Assembly: GCA_947627125.1 (NCBI GenBank)
Contig: CANQUY010000013.1
Span: 1-19,884 of the forward strand
From: an uncultured Clostridia bacterium
Lineage (GTDB): Bacteria > Bacillota > Clostridia > Christensenellales > Borkfalkiaceae
Direction: 5' to 3'
DNA length: 19,884 nucleotides
Under the pieces are notes generated by a model, which worked only from the letters and a program-made list of their open reading frames with translations, did no database searches and had not been told where the DNA came from. Below, one piece after another: positions 1 through 5,838 of this stretch (the stretch's first letter is position 1; each line of letters begins with the position of its first letter). The position numbers and the translations under genes are program-made.

Positions 1-205
1 GGGGTGGCGGCGTCATGCTGAGATGGAGAGTATTACGCAGTCTGCCGAAGCTGTACCGAAGCATCTCGCCGCATAGTAAACGCCCCGCGAGATTCTTCGG
101 GTTAGTTTCCGTCCTCTCGTCCTACTATCATTCTCAGAATGACGCGGGGATACCCCAACGAAGTCCATGCCCCCTGCCAACCACGCTTAGGATGAACCCT
201 CGCGC
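1..205. other. Intergenic stretch 3' of pyrH, mostly repeat
   Basis: This stretch lies downstream of the pyrH stop codon and runs to the window edge. It holds one complete family A repeat (7-149). Positions 150-205 show no gene, terminator or promoter that I can support. The frr gene, which often follows pyrH, is not within the window. Confidence 0.6.
7..149 (+). repeat. Family A palindromic repeat, copy 1
   Basis: A 143-bp element made of two adjacent imperfect hairpins. The first has arms GCGGCGTCATGCTGAG and GAAGCATCTCGCCGC; the second has CCCCGCGAGATTCTTCGGG and CTCAGAATGACGCGGGG. Each hairpin has a 6-7 bp GC stem, a 2x2 internal loop and a 5-bp inner stem. It is nearly identical to the copy at 1402-1544. 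It reads as an open frame but has no codon-level sign of being a gene. Confidence 0.9.
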
Positions 206-913
206 TCAGTTCGTTATCATTGTTCCCAAATGTTCCCCGCAGACGGCGCGGAGAATGGCATCCTCCTCGCCCAGCCCAAAGGCAAGCACGGGAATGTTGT
301 TCTCCATGCACATGGTGGCGGCGGTGAAGTCCATCGCCTTGAGCCGCTTCTCGATGATCTCCTCAAAGGTCAGCGTTTCGTACTTTTTCGCGTCGGGGTT
401 CTTTGCGGGGTCGGAATCGTAAATGCCGTCCACATTCTTCGCCATGAGCAGGACGTCCGCATTGATCTCGCAGGCACGCTGGGCGGCCGCCGTATCGGTG
501 GAGCAGTACGGATTCCCCGTGCCGCAGGCAATGATGACGATCCGTCCCTTTTCAAAGTGGCGGAGAGCCCTTCTCAGCACATACGGTTCGGCGACGGAAA
601 CCATGTTGAGCGCCGTCTGAACGCGCGTGGGGATCCCCCGCTTCTCGATGGCGTCCATCATGGCAAGGGAATTCATGACCGTTGCGAGCATGCCCATCTG
701 GTCGGCTGTGGTGCGGTCCATATTGGCGCCCTGCCTGCCCCGCCAGAAGTTGCCGCCGCCGATGACGAGGGCGATCTCCACTCCCATTCCGTGGACTTTG
801 ACGAGCTGGTCGACGACCTTTGCGATGACGTCTGCATTGAGGCCGAATCTCTGTTCCCCCGCAAGCGCCTCGCCCGAAAGTTTCAAAAGAACGCGTTTGT
901 ATTTCGGAACCAT
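206..913 (-). CDS. pyrH: UMP kinase PyrH
   Basis: Uridylate kinase phosphorylates UMP to UDP with ATP in the cytoplasm, in de novo pyrimidine synthesis. The 235-residue product matches the usual family length and belongs to the amino acid kinase fold. Visible motifs are the N-terminal KLSGEAL (residues 11-17), GGGNFWRG (52-59), ADQMGMLATVMN (70-81), and the nucleotide-binding GTGNPYCSTDTAA (131-143), followed by KNVDGIYDSDP (159-169). I chose the ATG at 913, giving MVPKYKRVLL, because a longer frame to 949 runs into the -10 box of the upstream promoter and the family starts just before this lysine-rich strand. A weak GGGGA precedes the start. tsf and frr, its frequent neighbours, are not beside it; it follows khpA instead. 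Confidence 0.96.
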   Translation of the reverse strand: MVPKYKRVLLKLSGEALAGEQRFGLNADVIAKVVDQLVKVHGMGVEIALVIGGGNFWRGRQGANMDRTTADQMGMLATVMNSLAMMDAIEKRGIPTRVQTALNMVSVAEPYVLRRALRHFEKGRIVIIACGTGNPYCSTDTAAAQRACEINADVLLMAKNVDGIYDSDPAKNPDAKKYETLTFEEIIEKRLKAMDFTAATMCMENNIPVLAFGLGEEDAILRAVCGEHLGTMITN

Positions 914-939
914 AACTATCCCCGCATGTAATTTTTTCC

Positions 940-968
940 AGTATACCACATTTCTTACAAAAAAGCAA
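940..968 (-). promoter_or_regulatory. Sigma-A type promoter of pyrH
   Basis: On the minus strand a TTGCTT -35 box (963-968) is separated by 17 bp from a TATACT -10 box (940-945), preceded by an extended TGG. Transcription would start near 933, about 20 nt upstream of the pyrH ATG. This supports pyrH as its own transcription unit. Confidence 0.75.
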
Positions 969-999
969 TACTTTTGGAGAACGGAAAAGGGAGGTCTAT

Positions 1000-1027
1000 A
1001 AAATACCCTGCGGCCGCTGCCGCAGGG
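1000..1027 (-). terminator. Intrinsic terminator after khpA
   Basis: A perfect 9-bp GC stem (CCCTGCGGC / GCCGCAGGG, 1006-1014 with 1019-1027) has a 4-nt loop. On the minus strand it is followed by TATTTTATAG. It lies 8 nt downstream of the khpA stop and upstream of the pyrH promoter, so it separates the two units. Confidence 0.8.
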
Positions 1028-1035
1028 CGATCATG

Positions 1036-1275
1036 TCATTCCTCACGTTCCTTGATCTCAACGTTGTATTTCTTGGAATCCTTGGGCGTCGCGGCGCGGA
1101 CGAGCGTCCTGAGCGCCTTAGCGATCTTCCCCTGCCTGCCGATAACCTTCCCCATGTCGGAATCGGAGAGAAGGATGGTGACGTTGATACGGTCGTCCGT
1201 TTCCTCTACGACATAATCGACATGTTCCTTGTCCTCGGCGAACTGGTCGACGATATACTTGATTAAATCTAACAT
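1036..1275 (-). CDS. khpA: KH-domain RNA-binding protein KhpA (YlqC family)
   Basis: This 79-residue protein is almost entirely one KH domain. The diagnostic GxxG loop is IGRQG at residues 45-49, inside GKVIGRQGKIAKALR. The family length (about 75-80 aa) and the position downstream of rpsP fit KhpA/YlqC, a small RNA-binding protein that pairs with KhpB in Bacillota and has been tied to cell division and translation. The start at 1275 has a good AGGAGA site about 6 nt upstream. In Bacillota rimM and trmD normally follow; here a terminator and pyrH follow. I see no promoter just upstream because the gap to rpsP is filled with repeats, so it may depend on read-through from rpsP. Confidence 0.93.
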   Translation of the reverse strand: MLDLIKYIVDQFAEDKEHVDYVVEETDDRINVTILLSDSDMGKVIGRQGKIAKALRTLVRAATPKDSKKYNVEIKEREE

Positions 1276-1401
1276 AATTTCTCCTTATTTTTGCCCTGTC
1301 CCGAGCCCGTCCGCACGCATGCTGAGCGGGTGGGGTAGGGGCGGCGTCATGCTGAGCGGGGGAACTTCCCCCCTGCTGTGGCGGCATCATACTGCGGGGT
1401 G

Positions 1402-1544
1402 GCGGCGTCATGCTGAGATGGAGAGTATTACGCAGTCTGCCGAAGCTGTACCGAAGCATCTCGCCGCATAGTTCACGCCCCGCGAGATTCTTCGGGTTAG
1501 TTTCCGTTCTCTCGTCCCACTATCGTTCTCAGAATGACGCGGGG
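1402..1544 (+). repeat. Family A palindromic repeat, copy 2
   Basis: A 143-bp element almost identical to copy 1 at 7-149, with the same two-hairpin layout and intact arms on both sides. The near identity of these two copies 1.4 kb apart, compared with the more diverged loops of other copies, suggests recent duplication or gene conversion. Confidence 0.9.
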
Positions 1545-1562
1545 CTACCTCCCGTGCGTTCA

Positions 1563-1603
1563 ACGGGGTCCTTCCCCTTCGGCTACGAGGTCAGCATGAG
1601 CGG
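1563..1603 (+). repeat. Family B short repeat
   Basis: A degraded copy of the family B element, whose core is GGGTCCTTCCCCTTCGGCTA followed by an AGGTCAGCATGAGCG-type tail. Compared with the better copies at 2227 and 12355 it has lost the CTCAGGG half of the small hairpin. Confidence 0.6.
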
Positions 1604-1648
1604 GCGAGTCAGCATGAGCGCGCAGGACAGCATGAGCGGGCGAACCCC

Positions 1649-1685
1649 TCGATAAATCTGTTTTCGCAGAAAACAAATTTATCGA
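1649..1685 (-). repeat. AT-rich stem-loop just after the rpsP stop
   Basis: Arms at 1649-1665 and 1669-1685 are 17 nt each with one mismatch and a 3-nt loop, starting 6 nt past the rpsP stop codon. On the minus strand it begins TTCGATAAATT and is followed by AGGGGTT, not a U-tract, so it is not a standard intrinsic terminator. A related stem-loop follows ftsY and smc. It might protect or end the rpsP mRNA. Confidence 0.65.
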
Positions 1686-1691
1686 ATTGTT

Positions 1692-1985
1692 TTACTTCTT
1701 CTTTTTCTTGCCCTTGGTCTTGGGAGCGGAGAGCTTTGTGGGCTTCTCCATGGCGCCCGCCTGCACGAGGAGGCTCTTCACCGTTTCGGTGGGCTGCACG
1801 CCCTTGCTGAGCCAATCCTTTGCCTTTTCGACGTCCACCGTGAGCGTCACGGGGTTGGACTTGGGATCGTAGAAACCGACTTTCTCGATGTACTCACCCG
1901 TTGCCGCTTTGCGTGCGTCAACGACGACGATACGGTAGACAGGGGACTTCTTGTCGCCCATTCTGACCAATCTCATTTTGACCAT
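1692..1985 (-). CDS. rpsP: 30S ribosomal protein S16
   Basis: S16 binds 16S rRNA and is needed for assembly of the 30S subunit. The 97-residue product starts MVKMRLVRMGDKKSPVYRIV, matching the family start, and has the conserved YDPKSNP (residues 40-46) followed by a helical tail that ends in a run of five lysines. The start at 1985 has an AGAGGT site about 9 nt upstream. It lies between ffh and khpA as in the classical cluster, but with repeats on both sides. A TTGCAA box within the palindrome at 2034-2047 could be a -35 element, but no convincing -10 follows at the right distance. Confidence 0.97.
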   Translation of the reverse strand: MVKMRLVRMGDKKSPVYRIVVVDARKAATGEYIEKVGFYDPKSNPVTLTVDVEKAKDWLSKGVQPTETVKSLLVQAGAMEKPTKLSAPKTKGKKKKK

Positions 1986-2033
1986 TGTTTGTTACCTCTC
2001 TATGATGAATTTTTTATTTTTGACTGATTTTTT

Positions 2034-2047
2034 GCAACATATGTTGC
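2034..2047. promoter_or_regulatory. Perfect 14-bp palindrome upstream of rpsP
   Basis: GCAACATATGTTGC is a perfect inverted repeat about 50 bp upstream of the rpsP start, between AT-rich DNA and family A copy 3. Its half overlaps AAATCGCAACATA, which recurs upstream of ftsY at 5342-5354. It could be an operator for a dimeric regulator or part of a promoter; the function is unknown. Confidence 0.35.
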
Positions 2048-2068
2048 GATTTTGGGGGTATCATGGGT

Positions 2069-2209
2069 GCGGCGTCATGCTGAGAACGGAAGCAAAACGG
2101 AGTTTATGGAAGTTGTACCGAAGCATCTCGCCGCATAGTTCACGCCCCGCGAGATTCTTCGGGTCAAGTCCCGTCCTCTCGTCCTTCCCACGTTCTCAGA
2201 ATGACGCGG
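2069..2209 (+). repeat. Family A palindromic repeat, copy 3
   Basis: A 141-bp copy with the left hairpin intact (GCGGCGTCATGCTGAG with GAAGCATCTCGCCGC). The right hairpin ends in CGCGGA, losing the outermost pairs of the CCCCGCG stem. The loops differ from copies 1 and 2 while the stems are kept. Confidence 0.88.
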
Positions 2210-2226
2210 ACTTCCGTTGGTTTTAC

Positions 2227-2268
2227 GGGATCCTTCCCCTTCGACTGCGCTCAGGGTCAGGATGAGCG
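2227..2268 (+). repeat. Family B short repeat
   Basis: A good copy: GGGATCCTTCCCCTTCGACT followed by GCGCTCAGGGTCAGGATGAGCG. CCCTTCGA and CTCAGGG form a small imperfect hairpin. It lies directly 3' of ffh. Confidence 0.75.
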
Positions 2269-2276
2269 GCTTAATC

Positions 2277-3587
2277 TCAAAACGGCAAGCGTTTCTTCCC
2301 GCGGAAGCGTTTCATCATTTCCTTGGTCTGCTCGAATTGCTTCAAAAGCTGGTTGACGTCCTGCACGGTCGTCCCCGAGCCCAAGGCAATGCGGCGTTTC
2401 CGCGAGGAGTTGATGATATTCGGGTTGTCCCTCTCCTTGGGGGTCATTGAGAGAATGATGGCGCGGATCCGCTCGATCTTGCTCTCGTCGATGTCCCCGT
2501 CCTTGAGCTTCATCTTGTTCGCCCCGGGGAGCATATTGAGAAGGGCCCCCGCGCCGCCCATCTTCTTGAGCGTTTCAAACTGCGTGAGATAATCGGCAAG
2601 GGTGAAGGAATTTTCGCGCATCTTGCGCTCCATCTCCTTGGCCTGCTGTTCGGTGACGGCCGCCTGCGCCTTTTCGATGAGGGAAAGAACGTCCCCCATC
2701 CCCAAAATTCTTGAGGCCATGCGGTCGGGATAGAAGGGCTCGAGGTCGGTGATCTTCTCCCCCACGCCGATAAACTTGATGGGTTTCCCCGTGACGGCCT
2801 TGATCGAAAGGCATGCGCCGCCGCGCGTATCGCCGTCAAGTTTGGTCAGAATGACGCCCGTGACGTCAAGACGGGAGTTGAAAGTTTCCGCAACGTTCAC
2901 CGCGTCCTGCCCCGTCATGGCGTCAACGGTGAGAAGGATCTCGGTGACGGAAACTTCCTTCTTGATATCCTCAAGCTCCTGCATGAGCTTTTCGTCGATA
3001 TGGAGCCGCCCCGCCGTGTCGATGACGACGGTGTCGAATCCCATCTTGAGGGCGTATTCCACGGCCTGTTTGGCCGTCTTGGGGGGAGCCTGCGTGCCCT
3101 TTTCAAACACCTCCGCACCCGCCTTACTTGCAACGACTTTGAGCTGGTCGATGGCGGCGGGACGATAGATATCGCAGGCGACGAGGAGGGGCTTTTTGCC
3201 CTGTTTTTTGAGCTGGACGGCGAGTTTTGCACACATCGTCGTCTTGCCTGCGCCCTGCAGACCGCACATCATGATGACCGTCGGGGGCTTGGGGCTCACT
3301 TCGAGCTTGGCATTCGAGGGCCCCATGAGGGCAATGAGCTCCTCGTTGACGATCTTGATGACCTGCTGGGCGGGGTTGAGGGATTGCAGGACCTGCTGGC
3401 CCACCGCCTTTTCGCTGACCTCCGCTATGAAGTCCTTGGCGACCTTGAGGTTGACGTCCGCCTCCAAAAGGGCGACGCGGACCTCGCGCATGGCCTGCTT
3501 TATTTCGAGCTCGGTGAGTTTCCCGCGCTTGGTGAGCTTTGAAAAGATATGGTTGAGCCGCTCCGAGAGCGATGCAAAGAGCGCCAT
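2277..3587 (-). CDS. ffh: Signal recognition particle protein Ffh
   Basis: Ffh is the GTPase subunit of the bacterial signal recognition particle. With 4.5S RNA it binds signal sequences on ribosomes and hands them to FtsY at the membrane. The 436 residues show an N-terminal helical domain (1-95), the G domain with GLQGAGKTT (109-117), DTAGR (190-194) and TKLDGDTRGG (248-257), and a C-terminal M domain (about 330-436) rich in methionine, with the RNA-binding SSRKRRIALGSG motif. The start at 3587 follows the ylxM TGA directly, with AGAGGAG about 6 nt upstream inside ylxM, so the two are translationally coupled. The C-terminus ends soon after the M domain, a short version of the family. Downstream is a family B repeat with no clear terminator. 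Confidence 0.98.
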   Translation of the reverse strand: MALFASLSERLNHIFSKLTKRGKLTELEIKQAMREVRVALLEADVNLKVAKDFIAEVSEKAVGQQVLQSLNPAQQVIKIVNEELIALMGPSNAKLEVSPKPPTVIMMCGLQGAGKTTMCAKLAVQLKKQGKKPLLVACDIYRPAAIDQLKVVASKAGAEVFEKGTQAPPKTAKQAVEYALKMGFDTVVIDTAGRLHIDEKLMQELEDIKKEVSVTEILLTVDAMTGQDAVNVAETFNSRLDVTGVILTKLDGDTRGGACLSIKAVTGKPIKFIGVGEKITDLEPFYPDRMASRILGMGDVLSLIEKAQAAVTEQQAKEMERKMRENSFTLADYLTQFETLKKMGGAGALLNMLPGANKMKLKDGDIDESKIERIRAIILSMTPKERDNPNIINSSRKRRIALGSGTTVQDVNQLLKQFEQTKEMMKRFRGKKRLPF

Positions 3588-3965
3588 TCAATTCTCCTCT
3601 TTGTCGAGATCGACCGTTTCGCCGACCGTAACTTTTTCGATAATTTCGTCGATTTCCCGCACATAAGTGGGATATTTTTGCTTAAAGGCCTCGAGCGCAC
3701 GCGTCACGTCCGTCATCATGAAGGAAACGGCGAGCGAGTAATTTTGCGTCTGTTCGTTGAAGTGCAGCTTTTCTTCGTAAGAATCGAGAAGTTCGCGGCT
3801 CGTCTTGAGTGCGTCCGAAACGGCCTGCTTCGTGATGCCCTTTTCCTCGGCGATTTCGGAGAGGGAGAGATCGTAAAGATAGTACTTTTCGCAGATCTCC
3901 CGCTGGCTGTCGGTGAGCAGCGGCCCGTAGGCGTCCCACAGCTGCAAATATCTCAGATCTTTCAT
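3588..3965 (-). CDS. ylxM: YlxM/p13-family SRP-associated helix-turn-helix protein
   Basis: This 125-residue product resembles YlxM, a small sigma-factor-like helix-turn-helix protein that accompanies ffh in Bacillota and is reported to modulate the signal recognition particle. The line LLTDSQREICEKYYLYDLSL, then SEIAEEKGITKQAVSDAL, is the family's recognition region, followed by a coiled tail. A longer frame to 4046 exists, but it reads through a perfect promoter; the ATG at 3965 (MKDLRYLQLW) aligns with the family start. That ATG is only 9 nt past the -10 box, so the mRNA would have a leader of about 3 nt and no Shine-Dalgarno site. The stop codon abuts the ffh ATG. The acidic tail ends in DLDKEEN. 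Confidence 0.9.
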   Translation of the reverse strand: MKDLRYLQLWDAYGPLLTDSQREICEKYYLYDLSLSEIAEEKGITKQAVSDALKTSRELLDSYEEKLHFNEQTQNYSLAVSFMMTDVTRALEAFKQKYPTYVREIDEIIEKVTVGETVDLDKEEN

Positions 3966-3974
3966 CGTATGGAC

Positions 3975-4003
3975 ATTATACCAAAGAAAAATCCCCCTGT
4001 CAA
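3975..4003 (-). promoter_or_regulatory. Perfect consensus promoter of ylxM-ffh
   Basis: On the minus strand TTGACA (3998-4003) and TATAAT (3975-3980) are separated by exactly 17 bp, with an extended TGG before the -10. The predicted start near 3968 leaves about 3 nt before the ylxM ATG. This is the strongest promoter in the window. Confidence 0.9.
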
Positions 4004-4022
4004 GCATTTTTCCTTGACGGGG
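3983..4022 (-). terminator. Terminator-like hairpin overlapping the ylxM promoter
   Basis: CCCCGTCAAG (4013-4022) pairs with CTTGACAGGGG (3994-4004) with one bulge, and ATTTTTCTTT follows on the minus strand. It could end transcripts arriving from ftsY. Its 3' arm contains the -35 box of the ylxM-ffh promoter. Confidence 0.6.
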
Positions 4023-4075
4023 AGAAAGATTTTTTAGCGCGCTCATGCTGAGCGTGTGGGCAGGATGAGCGAGCG

Positions 4076-4223
4076 CCCCGCGTCATTCTGAGAACGCGTG
4101 AAAGAACGAAGTCCGATGAATTGGCCCGAAGAATCTCGCGGGGCAAACGTACACAGTGCGGCGAGATGCTTCGGGTAAGCACCCGTAGACTTCGTACCAC
4201 TCCCTTTCTCAGCATGACGCCGC
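4076..4223 (-). repeat. Family A palindromic repeat, copy 4
   Basis: A 148-bp copy in reverse orientation. CCCCGCGTCATTCTGAG pairs with GAAGAATCTCGCGGGG, and GCGGCGAGATGCTTCGGG pairs with CTCAGCATGACGCCGC. Both hairpins are intact although the loop sequences differ from copies 1-3. Confidence 0.9.
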
Positions 4224-4228
4224 GACAG

Positions 4229-4385
4229 GCTCCCGTGCTTCAACGGACCCGTTCCAAATCACTGCGCGTGGCAGGGTCGCCCTGCCTAAGCGCACCCAAT
4301 TTGCCGCATACCTGCGGCTTACTGCCCCTGTGAAAAACGGAGCTGTCGGCCGTAGAGGCAGTTGTGAAACACGGCACTTAACCCC
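4229..4385 (-). repeat. Family F element, copy 1 (3' of ftsY)
   Basis: About 157 bp, roughly 95% identical to 5682-5838. Read on the minus strand it has three stems: CTGCCTCT with AGGGGCAG enclosing ACGG/CCGT; GCCGCA GGTA TGCGGC; and GGCAGGG CGA CCCTGCC flanked by GCGC on both sides. It starts right after family A copy 4 and ends at the stem-loop downstream of ftsY. It has no convincing reading frame. It may be a mobile repeat or a structured RNA at the 3' end of the mRNA. Confidence 0.75.
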
Positions 4386-4426
4386 TCGATGAATTCTTTT
4401 TTGCCCTTTAAAAAAGAATTCATCGA
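4386..4426 (-). repeat. Perfect 17-bp AT-rich stem-loop after ftsY
   Basis: Arms 4386-4402 and 4410-4426 are exact inverted repeats of 17 nt around a 7-nt loop, starting 5 nt past the ftsY stop. On the minus strand it is followed by GGGGTTAAGTG rather than a U-tract. On the plus strand AAATTTTTAG follows, so it could be a weak terminator in that direction. Homologous stem-loops follow smc and rpsP. Confidence 0.75.
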
Positions 4427-4431
4427 AATTT

Positions 4432-5328
4432 TTAGAAAAACCCTTCAACAAATTGTTCGGCGTCGAAGAGTTCAAGGTCGTCGATCTTTTCGCCGACGCC
4501 CGCAAAGACGACGGGGACTTTCAGCTCGCCGCACAGCGAGAACACAAACCCGCCCTTGGCCGTGCCGTCGAGCTTGGTGAGGACAATGCCGTCGAGGTCC
4601 ACGGCCTCGTTGAACACGCTCGCCTGTGAGAAGGCGTTCTGCCCCGTCGTGGCGTCAAGCACCAAAAATTTATAGAATGTCGCCTCGGGGAACTCCCGCT
4701 CGACGACCCTGTTCATCTTGGAGAGCTCCTTCATGAGGTTCTCCTTGACGTGGAGCCGCCCCGCCGTGTCGATGAGAAGCACATCCGTCTTTCTCGCTTT
4801 CATGGAGGAAAGGGCGTCGTAGACGACGGCAGCAGGGTCGCTCCCCTCCTCGTGCTTGACGATGCGGACCTTGGCCCGCTCCGCCCAGATCTCGAGCTGT
4901 TCGGTGGCCGCCGCCCTGAAGGTATCCGCCGCCGCCACGGTGACCGATTTGTGCTGTTTCACAAAATAGTTGGCGACTTTGCCGATGGTCGTCGTCTTGC
5001 CGACGCCGTTCACCCCCACGAACATGATGACGCAGGGGTAGTTGAATGCGGGCACGGGGGCCTCGTTGAGGGTGTCCTCGAGGATATCCTTGAGGAGATC
5101 GGTGACGAACTGCTCATCCTTGAGCTTGTTTCCGATGGCCTCCTCCTTGACCTGTTCCACGACGTCCTCGGCCGTCTTGACGCCGACGTCGGAGGAGATG
5201 AGGATCTCCTCGAGCTCGTCATAGAAGGCGTCGCCGAGCTTATTTTTGAGAAACAACTGCCTCAGTTTTGTTGCAACGGTATCGCGCGTTTTCTTGAGCG
5301 CGTCCCTGATTTTACTGAAAAAACCCAT
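4432..5328 (-). CDS. ftsY: Signal recognition particle receptor FtsY
   Basis: FtsY is the membrane-associated receptor for the Ffh-RNA particle and delivers ribosomes to the Sec translocon. The 298-residue protein has the helical N domain (about 1-90) and the G domain with GVNGVGKTT (105-113), DTFRAAA (135-141), DTAGR (187-191) and TKLDGTAKGG (251-260). It lacks the long acidic A domain of enterobacteria and starts MGFFSKIRDALKKTRD, an amphipathic basic helix suited to lipid binding, as in other Bacillota. The start at 5328 has no good Shine-Dalgarno sequence. The usual smc-ftsY link is broken by 550 bp of repeats. I see no clear promoter; the sequence AAATCGCAACATA, shared with rpsP, lies just upstream. 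Confidence 0.97.
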   Translation of the reverse strand: MGFFSKIRDALKKTRDTVATKLRQLFLKNKLGDAFYDELEEILISSDVGVKTAEDVVEQVKEEAIGNKLKDEQFVTDLLKDILEDTLNEAPVPAFNYPCVIMFVGVNGVGKTTTIGKVANYFVKQHKSVTVAAADTFRAAATEQLEIWAERAKVRIVKHEEGSDPAAVVYDALSSMKARKTDVLLIDTAGRLHVKENLMKELSKMNRVVEREFPEATFYKFLVLDATTGQNAFSQASVFNEAVDLDGIVLTKLDGTAKGGFVFSLCGELKVPVVFAGVGEKIDDLELFDAEQFVEGFF

Positions 5329-5361
5329 AAAATTTCACACTTATGTTGCGATTTAGCGCGG

Positions 5362-5395
5362 AAATTAAAAATTTAAAATGAAAAATTAAAAATTG
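5362..5395. repeat. AT-rich simple repeat
   Basis: A stretch of AATTAAAAAT and TGAAAAATT units with a closely similar partner at 14092-14123; both run into TTG(T/A)GGTGG. It stands out against the GC-rich surroundings and looks like another dispersed element. Confidence 0.5.
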
Positions 5396-5420
5396 TGGTG
5401 GAGCGGAATTGGAATGACTT

Positions 5421-5513
5421 GGCTCCCCTCTTAGGGGAGCTGTCACGCAGTGACTGAGGGGTTTGAACCCTATCCCCCGCTACGCGGGTACTTCCCCTAC
5501 AAGGGGAAGCAAG
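5421..5513 (+). repeat. Family C multi-hairpin repeat, copy 1
   Basis: About 93 bp with four successive hairpins: GCTCCCCT CTT AGGGGAGC; GTCAC GCA GTGAC; CCCGC TAC GCGGG; and TTCCCC TACA GGGGAA-like. It is very close to the copy at 12439-12532 and structurally matched by 17889-17988. Confidence 0.85.
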
Positions 5514-5527
5514 ACGGGGCAACCCCT

Positions 5528-5619
5528 CATCCCGAGGCGTAGCGAGGGGATCTCGTAAACTTACGGACTTCCGTTCTTAGTGCGAGATTCTCTCGCCCCT
5601 TGCGGGGCTCGGAATGAGG
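5528..5619 (+). repeat. Family E two-hairpin repeat
   Basis: The left part runs TCATCCCGAGGCGTAGCGAG then GGGATCTCG. The right part runs CGAGATTCTCTCGCCCCTTG then CGGGGCTCGGAATGAGG. It has the same plan as family A (TCAT-CnGAG facing GATCTCG, then CGAGATTCT facing AATGA) with shorter loops. A partial copy lies at 11362-11394. Confidence 0.6.
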
Positions 5620-5641
5620 AAAAAGCTCCCGTCGGTTTTAT

Positions 5642-5679
5642 GGAATCCTTCCCCTTCGGCTACGAGGTCAGGATGAGCG
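5642..5679 (+). repeat. Family B short repeat
   Basis: A degraded copy, GGAATCCTTCCCCTTCGGCT then ACGAGGTCAGGATGAGCG, like the copy at 1563-1603 in having ACGAGG in place of the CTCAGGG half. Confidence 0.6.
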
Positions 5680-5681
5680 CG

Positions 5682-5838
5682 GCTCCCGTGCTTCAACGGA
5701 CCCATTCCAAATCACTGCGCGTGGCAGGGTCGCCCTGCCTAAGCGCACCCAATTTGCCGCATACCTGCGGCTTCCTGCCCCTGTGAAAAACGGAGCTGTC
5801 GGCCGCACAAGCAGTTGTGAAATACGGCACTTAACCCC
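5682..5838 (-). repeat. Family F element, copy 2 (3' of smc)
   Basis: Differs from copy 1 (4229-4385) at roughly eight positions. The GGCAGGG/CCCTGCC and GCCGCA/TGCGGC stems are unchanged. The ACGG/CCGT stem of copy 1 is GCGG/CCGT here, which keeps a wobble pair. As with copy 1, it is oriented so that its AT-rich stem-loop abuts the stop codon of the upstream gene. Confidence 0.75.

Larger units (their letters stand above)
1276..1691. other. Repeat-filled gap between rpsP and khpA
   Basis: This 416-bp gap contains broken family A left arms (a full arm sequence at 1341-1356 and degraded ones near 1320 and 1381), family A copy 2, a family B copy, and the stem-loop after rpsP. It has no supportable gene. 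The repeated phrase 'cagcatgagcgggcg' near 1590-1640 is a small cluster of family B tails. Confidence 0.7.
3966..4431. other. Gap between ftsY and ylxM
   Basis: This 466-bp gap holds, from left to right, the ylxM promoter and overlapping terminator-like hairpin, a short family A remnant (CTCATGCTGAGCG near 4042), family A copy 4 and family F copy 1 with its stem-loop. No gene is supported. Confidence 0.7.

Noticed and set aside
7..149. Family A as a CRISPR repeat or integron attC site
   Set aside because: Copies are kilobases apart, have no regular spacers, and no integrase or cas genes are present.
15..422. Open frame across family A copy 1 into antisense pyrH; similar frames at 1410-1655, 1951-2265, 4000-4215 and 11331-11555
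   Set aside because: These are translations of palindromic repeats, share the same Arg/Ser-rich peptide, and lack ribosome binding sites.
4229..4385. Family F as the SRP RNA gene, given its place next to ftsY and ffh
   Set aside because: It lacks the GGAA-tetraloop helix expected of 4.5S/6S SRP RNA and a second copy lies after smc.
4386..4426. Stem-loop after ftsY as a standard intrinsic terminator
   Set aside because: The stem is AT-rich and lacks a U-tract on the sense side; I kept it as an unexplained structured repeat.
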